54,001 bases of DNA, taken from NCBI GenBank assembly GCA_012719545.1, contig JAAYAD010000077.1, positions 1 through 54,001 of the forward strand, read 5' to 3'. The notes below the pieces were generated by a model. That model ran no database searches. It was not told the origin of the DNA and saw only the letters and a program-made list of their open reading frames with translations. The position numbers and the translations under genes are program-made. Below, piece after piece: positions 25,623 to 35,198 of the stretch; position 1 is the stretch's first letter; the number at the start of each line of letters is the position of its first letter. The DNA is from Clostridiaceae bacterium. GTDB taxonomy: Bacteria > Bacillota > Clostridia > DSM-8532.

Positions 25623-27098
25623 TTATTCCACCGTTAGTGCCACAACGCTGACGGGCGGCAGGGTGAACTTAAGCTCGTCCTTTTCAAGGTTGAAGTCCTT
25701 AAATTCCACCGGCTTTACCCGTTCAGGATTGTCAAAAGTGTTATGGGCATTCATTTCGCCCGTTAGAATTCTTCCCGAGACAGTTTTCACGGTTTTACCA
25801 GTAATTTGAGCATTGATAGTCCTGCTCTCGGTCAGGGACAAGTTGCAAATTGTAATATGAATCTTTCCTTCCCCATCCATGGATACAGAATGATGGAGAT
25901 TGGGGACTCTATATTCATCAACACCGACTTCATCGGTGGTTAAAGCGCTTTCAAGAAGCTCTGCATCCTGGTGTTCCTTGTATAGATCGAATACATGATA
26001 GGTGGGTGTCAGAATCATGTTGGCTCCTTCGGTCAGAATGACGGACTGAAGCACATTCACCATCTGTGCGATATTGGCCATTACCACACGGTCGCTGTGC
26101 TTATTGAAAATGTTCAGATTTATAGCTGCCACCAGGGCATCCCTCATGGTGTTTTGCTGGAACAGGAAGCCGGGATGGGTACCTGGTTCCACATCGTACC
26201 ATGTTCCCCATTCATCCACCACTAAACCTACACGCTTATCGGGATCATATTTATTCATGATTTCAGAATGGCGTGTGATGAGCTCATCCATGAAAAGTGT
26301 TTTCTTAAGAGTTTTGTACCATGTTTTCTCGTCGAATTCGGTTGCGCTGCCCTTATTTTCCCAGGTATCGCCGGGAACCGTATAGTAGTGCAATGACAGG
26401 CCATCCATGAATTTTCCGGCAAGCTGCATGACCACCTCGGTCCAGTTATAGTCGTCAGTGTTGGGTCCGCAGGCGATTTTGTATATCTTATTGTCGCCGA
26501 AATTTCTCACATAGGTCTGGTAACGTCTGTAAAGATCGGAATAATACTCTGGGCGCATATTGCCTCCGCAGCCCCAGTTCTCGTTGCCTATGCCGAAGTA
26601 TTTAAGGTGCCAGGGTTTTTCCTGCCCGTTTTGCCTGCGCAGTTCGGCCATGGGTGAAATTCCGTCAAAGGTCATATACTCCACCCAGCTTTGCATTTCC
26701 TCCACCGTGCCGCTGCCAAGATTACCCGTGATATATGGTTCGCATTCAAGCTGGCGGCAAAGCTCCATAAATTCATGGGTACCGAAGCTGTTGTCCTCCA
26801 CAACCCCGCCCCAGTGGGTATTAATCATCTTTTTTCGCTTTTCCTTAGGACCTATTCCATCTCTCCAGTGATACTCGTCGGCAAAGCAGCCGCCCGGCCA
26901 TCTCAGAACTGGCACTTTAATCTTCTTCAGGGCTTCTACTACATCGTTTCGCATTCCGTTTGTATTGGGAATGGGCGAATTCTCACCCACATAAATCCCC
27001 TCATAGATGCATCTTCCCAGATGCTCGGAAAAGTGACCGTAAATCTCCTTACGAATCTTGCTTTTTTTATGTTCAGCATGAATATACAGTTTTTCCAT
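25623..27098 (-). CDS. abfA: GH51 alpha-L-arabinofuranosidase
   Basis: 491 aa, the usual length of cytoplasmic GH51 enzymes. The N-terminal [15 protein letters not shown] is family-typical. The acid/base is Glu173 in GIGNENWG and the nucleophile Glu296 in [10 protein letters not shown]; a C-terminal beta-sandwich follows. It removes terminal arabinofuranose from arabinoxylan or arabinan oligosaccharides. There is no signal peptide. GAGGAG precedes the ATG. It sits 144 bases downstream of GH39 and two bases upstream of the Cys-rich gene. Confidence 0.94.
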   Translation of the reverse strand: MEKLYIHAEHKKSKIRKEIYGHFSEHLGRCIYEGIYVGENSPIPNTNGMRNDVVEALKKIKVPVLRWPGGCFADEYHWRDGIGPKEKRKKMINTHWGGVVEDNSFGTHEFMELCRQLECEPYITGNLGSGTVEEMQSWVEYMTFDGISPMAELRRQNGQEKPWHLKYFGIGNENWGCGGNMRPEYYSDLYRRYQTYVRNFGDNKIYKIACGPNTDDYNWTEVVMQLAGKFMDGLSLHYYTVPGDTWENKGSATEFDEKTWYKTLKKTLFMDELITRHSEIMNKYDPDKRVGLVVDEWGTWYDVEPGTHPGFLFQQNTMRDALVAAINLNIFNKHSDRVVMANIAQMVNVLQSVILTEGANMILTPTYHVFDLYKEHQDAELLESALTTDEVGVDEYRVPNLHHSVSMDGEGKIHITICNLSLTESRTINAQITGKTVKTVSGRILTGEMNAHNTFDNPERVKPVEFKDFNLEKDELKFTLPPVSVVALTVE

Positions 27099-27242
27099 AA
27101 TCCCTTCTCCTCCGCTTCACTCTGAACAGTGGCTTATGCCTGGCTCAACTCTTGGGATTGTCTCATTTATATATTAATTGCTTCTTAATAATTTACTTAT
27201 CATTTTACCATTCATTTCCTTAACTCTCCAGCATTCATGACT

Positions 27243-28748
27243 TTAACCCGGTACCTTATTGTCGTCCAGTCCCAAATAGGTGTGGGATTCGTCCCGGATT
27301 TCCGTCATTTCAAGGAGGGTCACTTCATTCTTGCCCAAGGTCAGTTCAAGCCTGAGCCACCCATCTTCAGGGTCCATACTGTTTGTTTGAATTAAGGGCC
27401 TGGCCACTTCCTTAAGAATTGACACTTGCTGCTTTGAAGGGAACCGGGGTCTTCCCATCTGAATCCATGTCCTCCACGGGTTGCCGTATTGCTCGTTGAT
27501 GGTGCTGCGCTTTACAAAGACCGGGCAGAATGCCGCTGGAAGCTCGATTTCAAGCCTTTTCTCAAAGCCATCCCCTTTTGCCATCACGTCGTTCCAGGCC
27601 AGAATATTATAAGTACCGTCCTCTTTACGGATAATCAGCGTCTGCTCGTCCCTGTACACCACCTCGCCGTCCATGCTTTTAAAGAACTTGAAGGCATAAA
27701 AGGTGGGCTTTGGTATCCCATTCAGGGCGATGAGGCCAAACCCGCCGTGGAACTGGGATCTGGGCACATCGCATTCCTCAAAGACATCGCTGAATGTCCA
27801 ATATGAGAAGGAATCAACATAATCCCCTCCCTCGCTTAAGATCCTGCACAGATATGCGGCATTAAAGACCGTATCATGTACTGGATTGAGCGGATGCCAC
27901 GACGTATTATACTCGGTTATATGGAAGGGCAAGTCGGCAAAAGGAGACTGATTGATCACCTCTCTGACCTGCCTGAATTCATTGAGCATATATGTATTCT
28001 CATGGAGCTCCTGATAGTAAAAGTGAGGAGTCACCTCGGGAGCTTTGGAAGTATAGGCATGTCGGGTCACAAAGTCCAGGGGCACCCTTTCTTCATGGCA
28101 GAAGTTCAGAAAATCGGTAATCCAGTGATCGGCTCCGCCGCAGATGGCAGGTCCCCCCACTTTAAGGTCGGGATGAACGGCCTTGACGGCTTTGGCCGTA
28201 TGGCTGTACAGCCTGAAATACTCCTTTTTATCGGCATTGAGCCAGAAGCCGGGTAAGTTGGGCTCATTCCAGACCTCAAAGGGCCACTGAAGAACTTCCT
28301 TTAGGCCGTATCGCGATATAAAGTGCCGGATAGTTGCCTGCACCAGCTGAGTCCATTTTTCATAGTCCACCGGGGGCGTTGTATGGCCTTTCCAGTAAAA
28401 AACCGTATTATCTCCCGATGCGAGCTTCGACGGCATGAAACCCAGCTCCACAAAGGGGCGTATTCCTTTTTCCAGGAAGCTGTCAAATATCCTGTCAATA
28501 TAGGTGAAATTATAAAAAGGCCGGTATTCTCCATCCACCTCATCCTCGCGGTAGATGCCCACATCGTCATGAAAGAGGCCGTGGCCACGTATGTACTTAA
28601 ATCCGATTTCCTTCTGTATGATGTCCAAATGATCCTGATACTCCTTCTGGAGAGCCAGGCCAAGTCTTCCAGTGCCTACACAGAAACACCAGTTGCCCGG
28701 GAACCGGATTCCTTTTGCTGATTTCTCAACTTTAATTTTCTTAACCAT
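27243..28748 (-). CDS. xynB: GH39 beta-xylosidase
   Basis: 501 aa from the ATG at 28748. It is very like thermophilic clostridial GH39 xylosidases: [32 protein letters not shown], acid/base Glu162 in WNEPNL and nucleophile Glu279 in [10 protein letters not shown], close to Glu160 and Glu277 of the Thermoanaerobacterium enzyme. The frame is open to 28823, but those codons run through a 32-bp palindrome and align with nothing in the family, so I chose the internal start (GGGATGAG upstream). No signal peptide. It releases xylose from short xylo-oligosaccharides in the cytoplasm. Confidence 0.94.
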   Translation of the reverse strand: MVKKIKVEKSAKGIRFPGNWCFCVGTGRLGLALQKEYQDHLDIIQKEIGFKYIRGHGLFHDDVGIYREDEVDGEYRPFYNFTYIDRIFDSFLEKGIRPFVELGFMPSKLASGDNTVFYWKGHTTPPVDYEKWTQLVQATIRHFISRYGLKEVLQWPFEVWNEPNLPGFWLNADKKEYFRLYSHTAKAVKAVHPDLKVGGPAICGGADHWITDFLNFCHEERVPLDFVTRHAYTSKAPEVTPHFYYQELHENTYMLNEFRQVREVINQSPFADLPFHITEYNTSWHPLNPVHDTVFNAAYLCRILSEGGDYVDSFSYWTFSDVFEECDVPRSQFHGGFGLIALNGIPKPTFYAFKFFKSMDGEVVYRDEQTLIIRKEDGTYNILAWNDVMAKGDGFEKRLEIELPAAFCPVFVKRSTINEQYGNPWRTWIQMGRPRFPSKQQVSILKEVARPLIQTNSMDPEDGWLRLELTLGKNEVTLLEMTEIRDESHTYLGLDDNKVPG

Positions 28749-28787
28749 CATCTCATCCCACGTTTTCAAATCAAGTTCATTTAAAGA

Positions 28788-28819
28788 ACCATAAAGAGAG
28801 GATATCCTCTCTTTATGGT
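28788..28819. repeat. 32-bp perfect palindrome between the solute-binding protein and GH39 genes
   Basis: Sixteen-base arms (ACCATAAAGAGAGGAT and its complement) without a spacer. It lies 43 bases after the lipoprotein stop. The downstream minus-strand bases are not a strong U-run, so it may protect the upstream mRNA 3' end or terminate only partly, keeping the lipoprotein more abundant than the enzymes. An operator for a dimeric protein is an alternative. Confidence 0.7.
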
Positions 28820-28862
28820 CCATACAGGCGATTAAGCTATCTGATTTTCCATTGGGAGTCTT

Positions 28863-30602
28863 TTAATTTCCTTCTTTTGCAGCAGCCTCCATCTTGAGCT
28901 GGATCTGGCGGTCAACTTCGTTTAGGTAATCCTCGGGCTTGCCGGCCTTAACCTCTGCTACGAATTGCTCCCACAGAGAGTCATACTTGGCAGGATCGCT
29001 CATAATCAGCTGAGGATAATACTTGCGGCATACGTCCTCAAGCTTGGCATGAGCAAGTCTTGCAGGGCTGCCGTCCTCAATGGCGAAGGACCATACAGGA
29101 TAGTAAGCGGGATTCTTAACAACGGTCAGAATCTGAGCGGGATACTTGATGCCCAGTTTGCTAAAGAAATTCTGGTCATATTCGGAGAGGCCTGCAAAGA
29201 ATTCATCCTCGGAATCAGCAGGTCCACAAGGAGCCCCGTCTTCATAGAGGCCCTGCATCTTGGGTGTGTACTGCCACAGGGTGTCGCCGGTCAGGTCGCG
29301 TCTCTTGTTGTTGTCGTTGATAATGGCGCGGCGCTCGTCGGTCAGCTTCTTACCAACGGTACCGACTCTTACCCAATCCTTGCCTTCGATACCCCACTGC
29401 AGGTAGTCCTGTACCTCGCGGTTCAGCAGCCAGTCATAGAATGCCATGAGGCGATCTACGTCCTTACACTTGGTGGAGATGGTGATACCACCGGTACCGG
29501 AAATGGTTCCGGACTTGGCTTCCAGGTAGGCATCCGTCACGCCGGGATTGGCGATGGGTACGGAGATATAGGTTCTTTCATATCTGCCTTCGGATTTCAG
29601 TACGTTTTCGCCTTGCATGAAGTTCCAGTGCTGGTCGAACATACCGAGTACTGCACCGGAAGCGATGGTGCCTATGTATTCATCAAAGGTCTGTGTAAAG
29701 GTATCAGCCTTGATTGTACCCTTGCGGAATTCTTCGTTAAGCTTTTTATAGTACAACTTTGCGGTATCAGTAATCTGATAGAGGGATGATTTAAAGGTGG
29801 TCTTGTCAACTATAACGTCGCCTTCATTGGTGGAACCCAGCAGGTGCAATGCGGGATTGCGCAGACAGAAGTCTCTCCAACCGTCGCAAAGGATTGCGAA
29901 ACCAATGGTTTCAACTCCATCAATAGTAGGATGCTTAGCTCTGTAATCGTTGATCATCTGGAAGTATTCATCAATTGTTCTTGGGATCTTATAGCCTGCT
30001 TCTTCGATAACAGCCTTCTGGATCCAGAAGCCAGCACCACCGTTATCAAAGATTGGCGAAGGAATACGCTCAAGATTGTAATTTTCGAGGGTATATGCAT
30101 GCTCTCCGTCAAAGCCTGCTCTCATCTTGTCAAGGAAAGGTTCGTAATGCGCTCTTAAATTCGGATATTTCATGATGTAATCATCCAGGGGAACGAGCGC
30201 ACCAGCGTCGAAGAACTTCTTGGCATCGGCTCCGAACATGATTTCCGGATATTCACCGCTGGCAAGCAAAACACCGATCTTTTCATTCAAATCCCCTACC
30301 AGGAATTCGAACTCAATGGTTACACCCGTCAGTTCGGTGATCTTCTTTAATACCGGGTTGTTGGGGTCGGGAGCCTGTCCCGGGTCACGAATGAACATGT
30401 GATAAGTGATGGGTGTTCTGTTGGCCATGGGTGTTAAACCGGTTTCAGGATCCTTTTCCACTGCTGCTGGCTCATTGGTTCCGGTATCAACCGGTGTAGA
30501 AGTAACAGAAGGATTCTGAGCCTCCTTGGATCCGCATGCCGCAATGGAAAGGAGCATGGTTACAACCATCAGGAAAGCCATGACCTTTTTGAGTGTCTTC
30601 AT
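28863..30602 (-). CDS. Extracellular solute-binding lipoprotein 1 (LipO/YtcQ-like)
   Basis: 579 aa. A lipoprotein signal (MKTLKKVMAFLMVVTMLLS then IAAC, Cys23) is followed by a Ser/Thr/Pro linker and a long substrate-binding fold of the LplA/YtcQ group that serves oligosaccharide ABC importers. Stretches such as NPVLKKITELTGVTIE and LQWGIEGKDWVRVG are shared with the second binding protein at 35199-36917, so the two are paralogues. AAAGGTGG precedes the ATG. It lies after the serine hydrolase and before GH39, far from the permeases, and probably has its own promoter. Confidence 0.9.
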   Translation of the reverse strand: MKTLKKVMAFLMVVTMLLSIAACGSKEAQNPSVTSTPVDTGTNEPAAVEKDPETGLTPMANRTPITYHMFIRDPGQAPDPNNPVLKKITELTGVTIEFEFLVGDLNEKIGVLLASGEYPEIMFGADAKKFFDAGALVPLDDYIMKYPNLRAHYEPFLDKMRAGFDGEHAYTLENYNLERIPSPIFDNGGAGFWIQKAVIEEAGYKIPRTIDEYFQMINDYRAKHPTIDGVETIGFAILCDGWRDFCLRNPALHLLGSTNEGDVIVDKTTFKSSLYQITDTAKLYYKKLNEEFRKGTIKADTFTQTFDEYIGTIASGAVLGMFDQHWNFMQGENVLKSEGRYERTYISVPIANPGVTDAYLEAKSGTISGTGGITISTKCKDVDRLMAFYDWLLNREVQDYLQWGIEGKDWVRVGTVGKKLTDERRAIINDNNKRRDLTGDTLWQYTPKMQGLYEDGAPCGPADSEDEFFAGLSEYDQNFFSKLGIKYPAQILTVVKNPAYYPVWSFAIEDGSPARLAHAKLEDVCRKYYPQLIMSDPAKYDSLWEQFVAEVKAGKPEDYLNEVDRQIQLKMEAAAKEGN

Positions 30603-30750
30603 TACTATTCCACCTTTCTTTTTTTATTATTTGCCTTTAATGTAACATGAAGGCATTTATTCAGTCAGTCAAACAAAAGTACTCAAAATTCCAATAATTA
30701 TACTTGTTGAAGTTACACAAAAATTAATACAGTAATGGATTAATTCGGAA

Positions 30751-31914
30751 TCATTCAAGGCAGCCGTAAGCAACAGCCCGGACGCGATGATGATGGTACT
30801 GCTCCATGTTGGGATCCATCTGATGCATATAGACCAGTGAGAACCTCTCAGAAGGATCAATGACCACATAGCAGCCAGGATATCCGGTCCAGCCGAATTC
30901 GCCCACAGAACCGTTGCAATGGGCTTCGGCAGGATTAACGAGGGTCCTTACTCCAAGCCCGTAGCCGTAGCCAGACACATAGGGGAATGTGAAATCCTTA
31001 AGCTGTTCAGGTGTGAGATGATTGGTACGCATCAAATCGATGGTCTTTCTTCCTATGATACGCTGCCCATTGTAAATTCCGCCGTTGGCCAGCATCTGGG
31101 AGAATTTCAGATAATCGCTGACGGTGGAGTAAAGCCCTGCTCCTCCGGCTTCATAGATGGCATCAGACTGATGATATTCATCCCAGAACGGCGGCGCTTT
31201 GGTCATACTGCCGTTTTCGTCCCGTTTATAGAAGGTAGCCAGTCTTTTTTCTATATCCGCGTTGAAGCGATATCCGGTATTGTTCATTCCCAGAGGCTCA
31301 AAGATTTCTTCCTTTAAGAACTGCCCCACGGTTTTTCCGGATACCAATTGAATAAGGCCGGCAACAATATCGTGCCCATAGCCGTACAGCCAATGGGTTC
31401 CGGGATCGAACTGAAGCGGGACACTTGCCATGGCCTTTACTTCGGTCACAATATCGTATTTTCCGTATTTCTTTTTCAGTTCTGCCATGACTTTAGCCAT
31501 TTCATCGGCGGTCTTTGTACCTCCGAAAGAATAGGGCAAGCCACAGGTCATGGTAAAGGCATGCTTCACAAGCATGGGGGTTTTGGCTTTTCTGATATGG
31601 TGATTTCCGTTAGCCTCGGTGACGCATACCTGAAGATCTCTGTACTCGGGGAAGTACTCATATATGGGATCGTCCAGCAGAAATTTTCCCCTTTCATACA
31701 GCATCATACCCGCAGTGCATATAATGACCTTGGTAAGGGAAAACAGGCGATGAACTGTATCCTCGGCCATGGGTCTTTTCTCTTCCAGATCGGCATATCC
31801 AAAATAACCTTCGTACAAGACTTTGCCGTCTTTTGCAATGGCGCAGCCGCATCCTGCAGGACCGTTTTGGACAAATTGCTGCAGCAACGCCGTAAGATCC
31901 TCGAATCTTGCCAT
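30751..31914 (-). CDS. Beta-lactamase-fold serine hydrolase
   Basis: 387 aa, class C beta-lactamase/esterase family. The nucleophile motif SLTK is at Ser59-Lys62; the second-motif tyrosine is likely in HWLYGYGHD (Tyr177 or Tyr179); GGAGLYSTVSDYLKF and FGWTGYPGCYVV are typical of the esterase branch. No signal peptide is present, which argues against a cell-wall or antibiotic role and for a cytoplasmic esterase. Between GH8 and the second binding-protein gene, it may remove acetyl or other acyl groups from imported xylo-oligosaccharides; this is inference. GGAGAG precedes the ATG. Confidence 0.85.
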   Translation of the reverse strand: MARFEDLTALLQQFVQNGPAGCGCAIAKDGKVLYEGYFGYADLEEKRPMAEDTVHRLFSLTKVIICTAGMMLYERGKFLLDDPIYEYFPEYRDLQVCVTEANGNHHIRKAKTPMLVKHAFTMTCGLPYSFGGTKTADEMAKVMAELKKKYGKYDIVTEVKAMASVPLQFDPGTHWLYGYGHDIVAGLIQLVSGKTVGQFLKEEIFEPLGMNNTGYRFNADIEKRLATFYKRDENGSMTKAPPFWDEYHQSDAIYEAGGAGLYSTVSDYLKFSQMLANGGIYNGQRIIGRKTIDLMRTNHLTPEQLKDFTFPYVSGYGYGLGVRTLVNPAEAHCNGSVGEFGWTGYPGCYVVIDPSERFSLVYMHQMDPNMEQYHHHRVRAVAYGCLE

Positions 31915-32049
31915 AAAAGACTCTCCTTTTTTCTTGTTTTTATGCTGTTTATTCAGAAAGGTACGTTTTCAGATTTTTACGGATTGGTATATTATGAATG
32001 GTTAAATGTTTATGTATATCATAACGAAAAGCTTAAGAAGCCTGATAAA

Positions 32050-33195
32050 TTATGGATTTGCGGGCAGATAAATTCTGTAGCGGCCTGCCAGCATCAAAAG
32101 ACAGAAGAAATATAGGCAATTGTCGTAATATCTGCGATTGCCCTTTCTTAAGGGAGATTCCCAGAGATATCTCACCCAGTCCAGCCTGTATTTTCCCTTT
32201 GCGGCAAGTGAACCTGCCGCGTTGGTGGCAATAATGGCCAGAGGATGCATGGCCGGTTCTCCCATGGGTTCTCCTGCGATGGTATATGCCTGATACTCTC
32301 CCAGGCGGGTGTTTTCACTGAAAAATGCCTGCAATTTGTCAACTATTTCGCCCAAGGTTTCATCCTCATTAAACCAGGCCGCATCGAGACCAATATTCAT
32401 GGCGACCCGATATGCATCCGAATAGAACTCCCATTTTTTCCCGAAAAGGAGCTTTGGCCTTCCGTCATATTCGGCATACTCTGATGCCATTCCCGTCTTT
32501 TCATGACAGCAAAGGTGCAGATATTTTCTGCTGGCAGCAGCGGCCTTTTTCCAGAAAGGTCTGTCCCGTTTATCGGCCAATAAAGCGAACAACTCATAGA
32601 AATGCGGCAGATGATAGGAGGGATCGGTAAATGGGGTCTCGGGAACAAATTTGATATAGTAATTTTCCGGATCCCACATGGGATCGCCCCCAGCCACCAA
32701 CTCATGCTGATGCAGGCAATGCCTCAGGATGGAGCGCGCCTGGACGCTGTAGTCAAAGGGTTCGGGGCCATCTCCCCATCGGGCGCTGGCAAAGAACAGG
32801 GCCATTGCAAAGTACTCTTCCCCGTCGGGAGCCGGTCCCTCAGCGTTCTTCCTGCCCTCCGGCGACACGGACCAGGCGAAATAGCCCTGATATTTGCCCG
32901 ATTTTTGATACATATAGGTTTTTGAAAACAGCCATAGGCGATCAAAGATATCTTTTCTGTCCATCTGCACCGCCATCATCATTCCATAGCTCATGCCTTC
33001 GGTGCGTGCGTCCAGATTGCCCGTATCCAGCATGTACCCCATGTTCTCGCCCATTTCAAAGTAAATACGCTCCTGGGGATCGAAAAACATTGTTTCAAAG
33101 ACTTCATGGATTCGCCTGTTTATTTCATCATCAGACAGCCCCAGCTCGGCAAACACATTTCTGTATTGTCCCGTATAAAAGGCTCCGTCCTTCAT
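32050..33195 (-). CDS. GH8 reducing-end xylose-releasing exo-oligoxylanase (Rex type)
   Basis: 381 aa, the length of Rex enzymes. The acid Glu66 is in DARTEGMSYGMM, Asp124 in PAPDGEEYFA and Asp260 in WEFYSDAYRVAM, close to Glu70, Asp128 and Asp263 of the Bacillus halodurans enzyme. Rex trims xylose from the reducing end of xylotriose and longer oligomers, complementing GH39, which works from the other end. There is no signal peptide. AAGGAG precedes the ATG. It begins 27 bases after the second permease gene. Confidence 0.93.
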   Translation of the reverse strand: MKDGAFYTGQYRNVFAELGLSDDEINRRIHEVFETMFFDPQERIYFEMGENMGYMLDTGNLDARTEGMSYGMMMAVQMDRKDIFDRLWLFSKTYMYQKSGKYQGYFAWSVSPEGRKNAEGPAPDGEEYFAMALFFASARWGDGPEPFDYSVQARSILRHCLHQHELVAGGDPMWDPENYYIKFVPETPFTDPSYHLPHFYELFALLADKRDRPFWKKAAAASRKYLHLCCHEKTGMASEYAEYDGRPKLLFGKKWEFYSDAYRVAMNIGLDAAWFNEDETLGEIVDKLQAFFSENTRLGEYQAYTIAGEPMGEPAMHPLAIIATNAAGSLAAKGKYRLDWVRYLWESPLRKGNRRYYDNCLYFFCLLMLAGRYRIYLPANP

Positions 33196-33222
33196 AATCT
33201 CAGCTCCTTGCCTTTTTGTGCT

Positions 33223-34137
33223 TTACTCCTTGACTGATCCAATCATGACACCCTTAACAAAATACTTTTGCAGGAACGGATAAACCATCAGAATGGGCAA
33301 GGCGGCTACCACCGTGATAGCGGCACGCATGGAAACGGGCGTTACCAAATTGCTGGCGGTCTGGCCGGCACTATAAATGGCATCCTGCGACCTGGAGCTT
33401 GCCATTGAGGCAGCCAGCATTTTCATCATCTCGTACTGCAGAGTAGTCAGGCTCTCCTTGCTGGAGCAGTAAATGAAGGTGTCAAACCAGGAGTTCCAGG
33501 CACCCACAGCACACCAGAGCGCAATGGTTGCCAGCACAGGCTTGCAGCATGGAAGTACAATCATCAGGAAACATCTGAAATGGCCTACCCCGTCTATGAA
33601 AGCGGCCTCAAACAAGCTGGACGGAAGACTTCTTATGTAGGATCTGACAACAATTACATTAAAGACACTGACCATGCCCGGAAGGATGTACACCAAAAAG
33701 TTGTTAATCAGGCCCAAGTCTCTTATAAGGAAGTAGTTGGGTATAAGTCCTGCCGAAACATACATGGTCACAAGGAAATAACGTGTTGCAAACTTGCGCC
33801 ATAAAAACTCAGGTCTTGACAGTACATAGGCAATCATTGCCGAGACTACTACGCCCAGAATGGTTGAAAGAACGGTTCTCAGAACCGAGTTGACTGCCGC
33901 CGTCACCAAAAGCCTGTTGCCGAATACGGTCTCATAGTTGTAGGTGGAGAATTTTCTCGGGAAAAGCGTAATGCCTCCCTTCAGCGTATCCTGAGGATTA
34001 TTTAAGGAAACCGCCACCGTATTCCAGAATGGATAAAGCATCACCACAATAACGATTAGCATGATGATGGTATTGACAGTTGTGAAAATGACGGATTCCA
34101 GGGTAGTGCGCTTAAATCTCCTCTTAATGCTATTCAT
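33223..34137 (-). CDS. Carbohydrate ABC transporter permease (LplC/YtcP-like)
   Basis: 304 aa with six membrane segments. The EAA loop EAAFIDGVGHFRCFLMIVLP marks a binding-protein-dependent inner-membrane permease, and the C-terminal FLQKYFVKGVMIGSVKE is typical of the LplC/YtcP group. It should pair with the permease gene 15 bases upstream and an ATPase of the MsmX type encoded elsewhere. GGGGAGG precedes the ATG. Confidence 0.93.
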   Translation of the reverse strand: MNSIKRRFKRTTLESVIFTTVNTIIMLIVIVVMLYPFWNTVAVSLNNPQDTLKGGITLFPRKFSTYNYETVFGNRLLVTAAVNSVLRTVLSTILGVVVSAMIAYVLSRPEFLWRKFATRYFLVTMYVSAGLIPNYFLIRDLGLINNFLVYILPGMVSVFNVIVVRSYIRSLPSSLFEAAFIDGVGHFRCFLMIVLPCCKPVLATIALWCAVGAWNSWFDTFIYCSSKESLTTLQYEMMKMLAASMASSRSQDAIYSAGQTASNLVTPVSMRAAITVVAALPILMVYPFLQKYFVKGVMIGSVKE

Positions 34138-34152
34138 CTTGAAATCCTCCCC

Positions 34153-35106
34153 TTAGAACAATCTCTCTTCTTCTATCTTTCCGGACAGATAATTTGTGGT
34201 GACTATCATAATAATGGAAATGACCGATTTGAAGATACCGGCAGCTGTGGCCAGCGAGTAATTGCCCAGCGTAATACCATATTTTAGAACGAAGATATCA
34301 ATTGTTTCGGACACATCCATGACCACGCCCCTACCGAAAAGGTACTGGACTTCGAAGCCAGCATTCAGAATCCATCCCAGATTCATAATAAGGAGCACCA
34401 ATATGGTCTGCCGGATTCCGGGAAGGGTTATATGCCACATTTTTCTGTATCTGCTGCCTCCGTCGATTTCACAGGCCTCGTACAGCGCGGGATCAATAGA
34501 AGACATGGCTGCAAGATATATTATGGAATTCCATCCCGTTTCCTTCCATACATTGGCAAAGGCCACGATCCACCAGAAATATTTTGGCTCTCCCAGCCAT
34601 AATATGGGCCTGTCTATAATGCCCAACCACATTAGAAGGTTGTTGAAGGCCCCGTCCGAGGAGGACAGAATGCTGGAAATAAGACCGCAGACAATAATCC
34701 AGCTTAAAAAGTGTGGCAGATATGAAATGGTCTGAACAGTACGTTTAAAATAGGTATTTTTTACTTCATTCAGCAAGAGGGCAAAACCTATGGCAAAGAC
34801 AAAACTGAAAATCAGGTTCATTGTCGACATGCCGAGTGTATTTCTGAAAGATCGCCAGAAGCCCGGTTCGCTGAAAAGGAATTTAAACTGGTCAAAGCCC
34901 ACGAAAGGTGAGCGCCAATAGCCTTTGCCCGGCCTGAAATTCTGAAATGCCATTATCCAGCCCGTCAATGGAAGATACGAAAATATAAAAGTGAATATCA
35001 TCCATGGTATAATCATGAAAAACAGAGATTTCTGGGCTAAATACGGCTTAAGCTTGCGCTGCAGACTCATCATAAACATATTAAGCTTGCTTTTCAAAAC
35101 AGTCAT
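34153..35106 (-). CDS. Carbohydrate ABC transporter permease (LplB/YtcO-like)
   Basis: 317 aa from the ATG at 35106, which has GGGAGAG six bases upstream; upstream ATGs at 35112 and 35145 are less well placed. About six membrane segments, beginning FFMIIPWMIFTFIFSYLPL, and the EAA loop EACEIDGGSRYRKMWHITLP. It is the first permease of the importer and lies 92 bases after solute-binding lipoprotein 2, its likely main partner. Confidence 0.93.
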   Translation of the reverse strand: MTVLKSKLNMFMMSLQRKLKPYLAQKSLFFMIIPWMIFTFIFSYLPLTGWIMAFQNFRPGKGYWRSPFVGFDQFKFLFSEPGFWRSFRNTLGMSTMNLIFSFVFAIGFALLLNEVKNTYFKRTVQTISYLPHFLSWIIVCGLISSILSSSDGAFNNLLMWLGIIDRPILWLGEPKYFWWIVAFANVWKETGWNSIIYLAAMSSIDPALYEACEIDGGSRYRKMWHITLPGIRQTILVLLIMNLGWILNAGFEVQYLFGRGVVMDVSETIDIFVLKYGITLGNYSLATAAGIFKSVISIIMIVTTNYLSGKIEEERLF

Positions 35107-35198
35107 AGACATCTCTCCCGTAAAGCATAATTTTGGGTATAACAAGCTAGAGCCAGGATAAATTCCTTACTCCGAGATAGCCAAAAGCTCGTTACGAA

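Noticed and set aside
28749..28823. N-terminal extension of GH39 to 28823
   Set aside because: The extra codons pass through a perfect palindrome and have no counterpart in GH39 xylosidases, whose catalytic Glu numbering fits the internal start.
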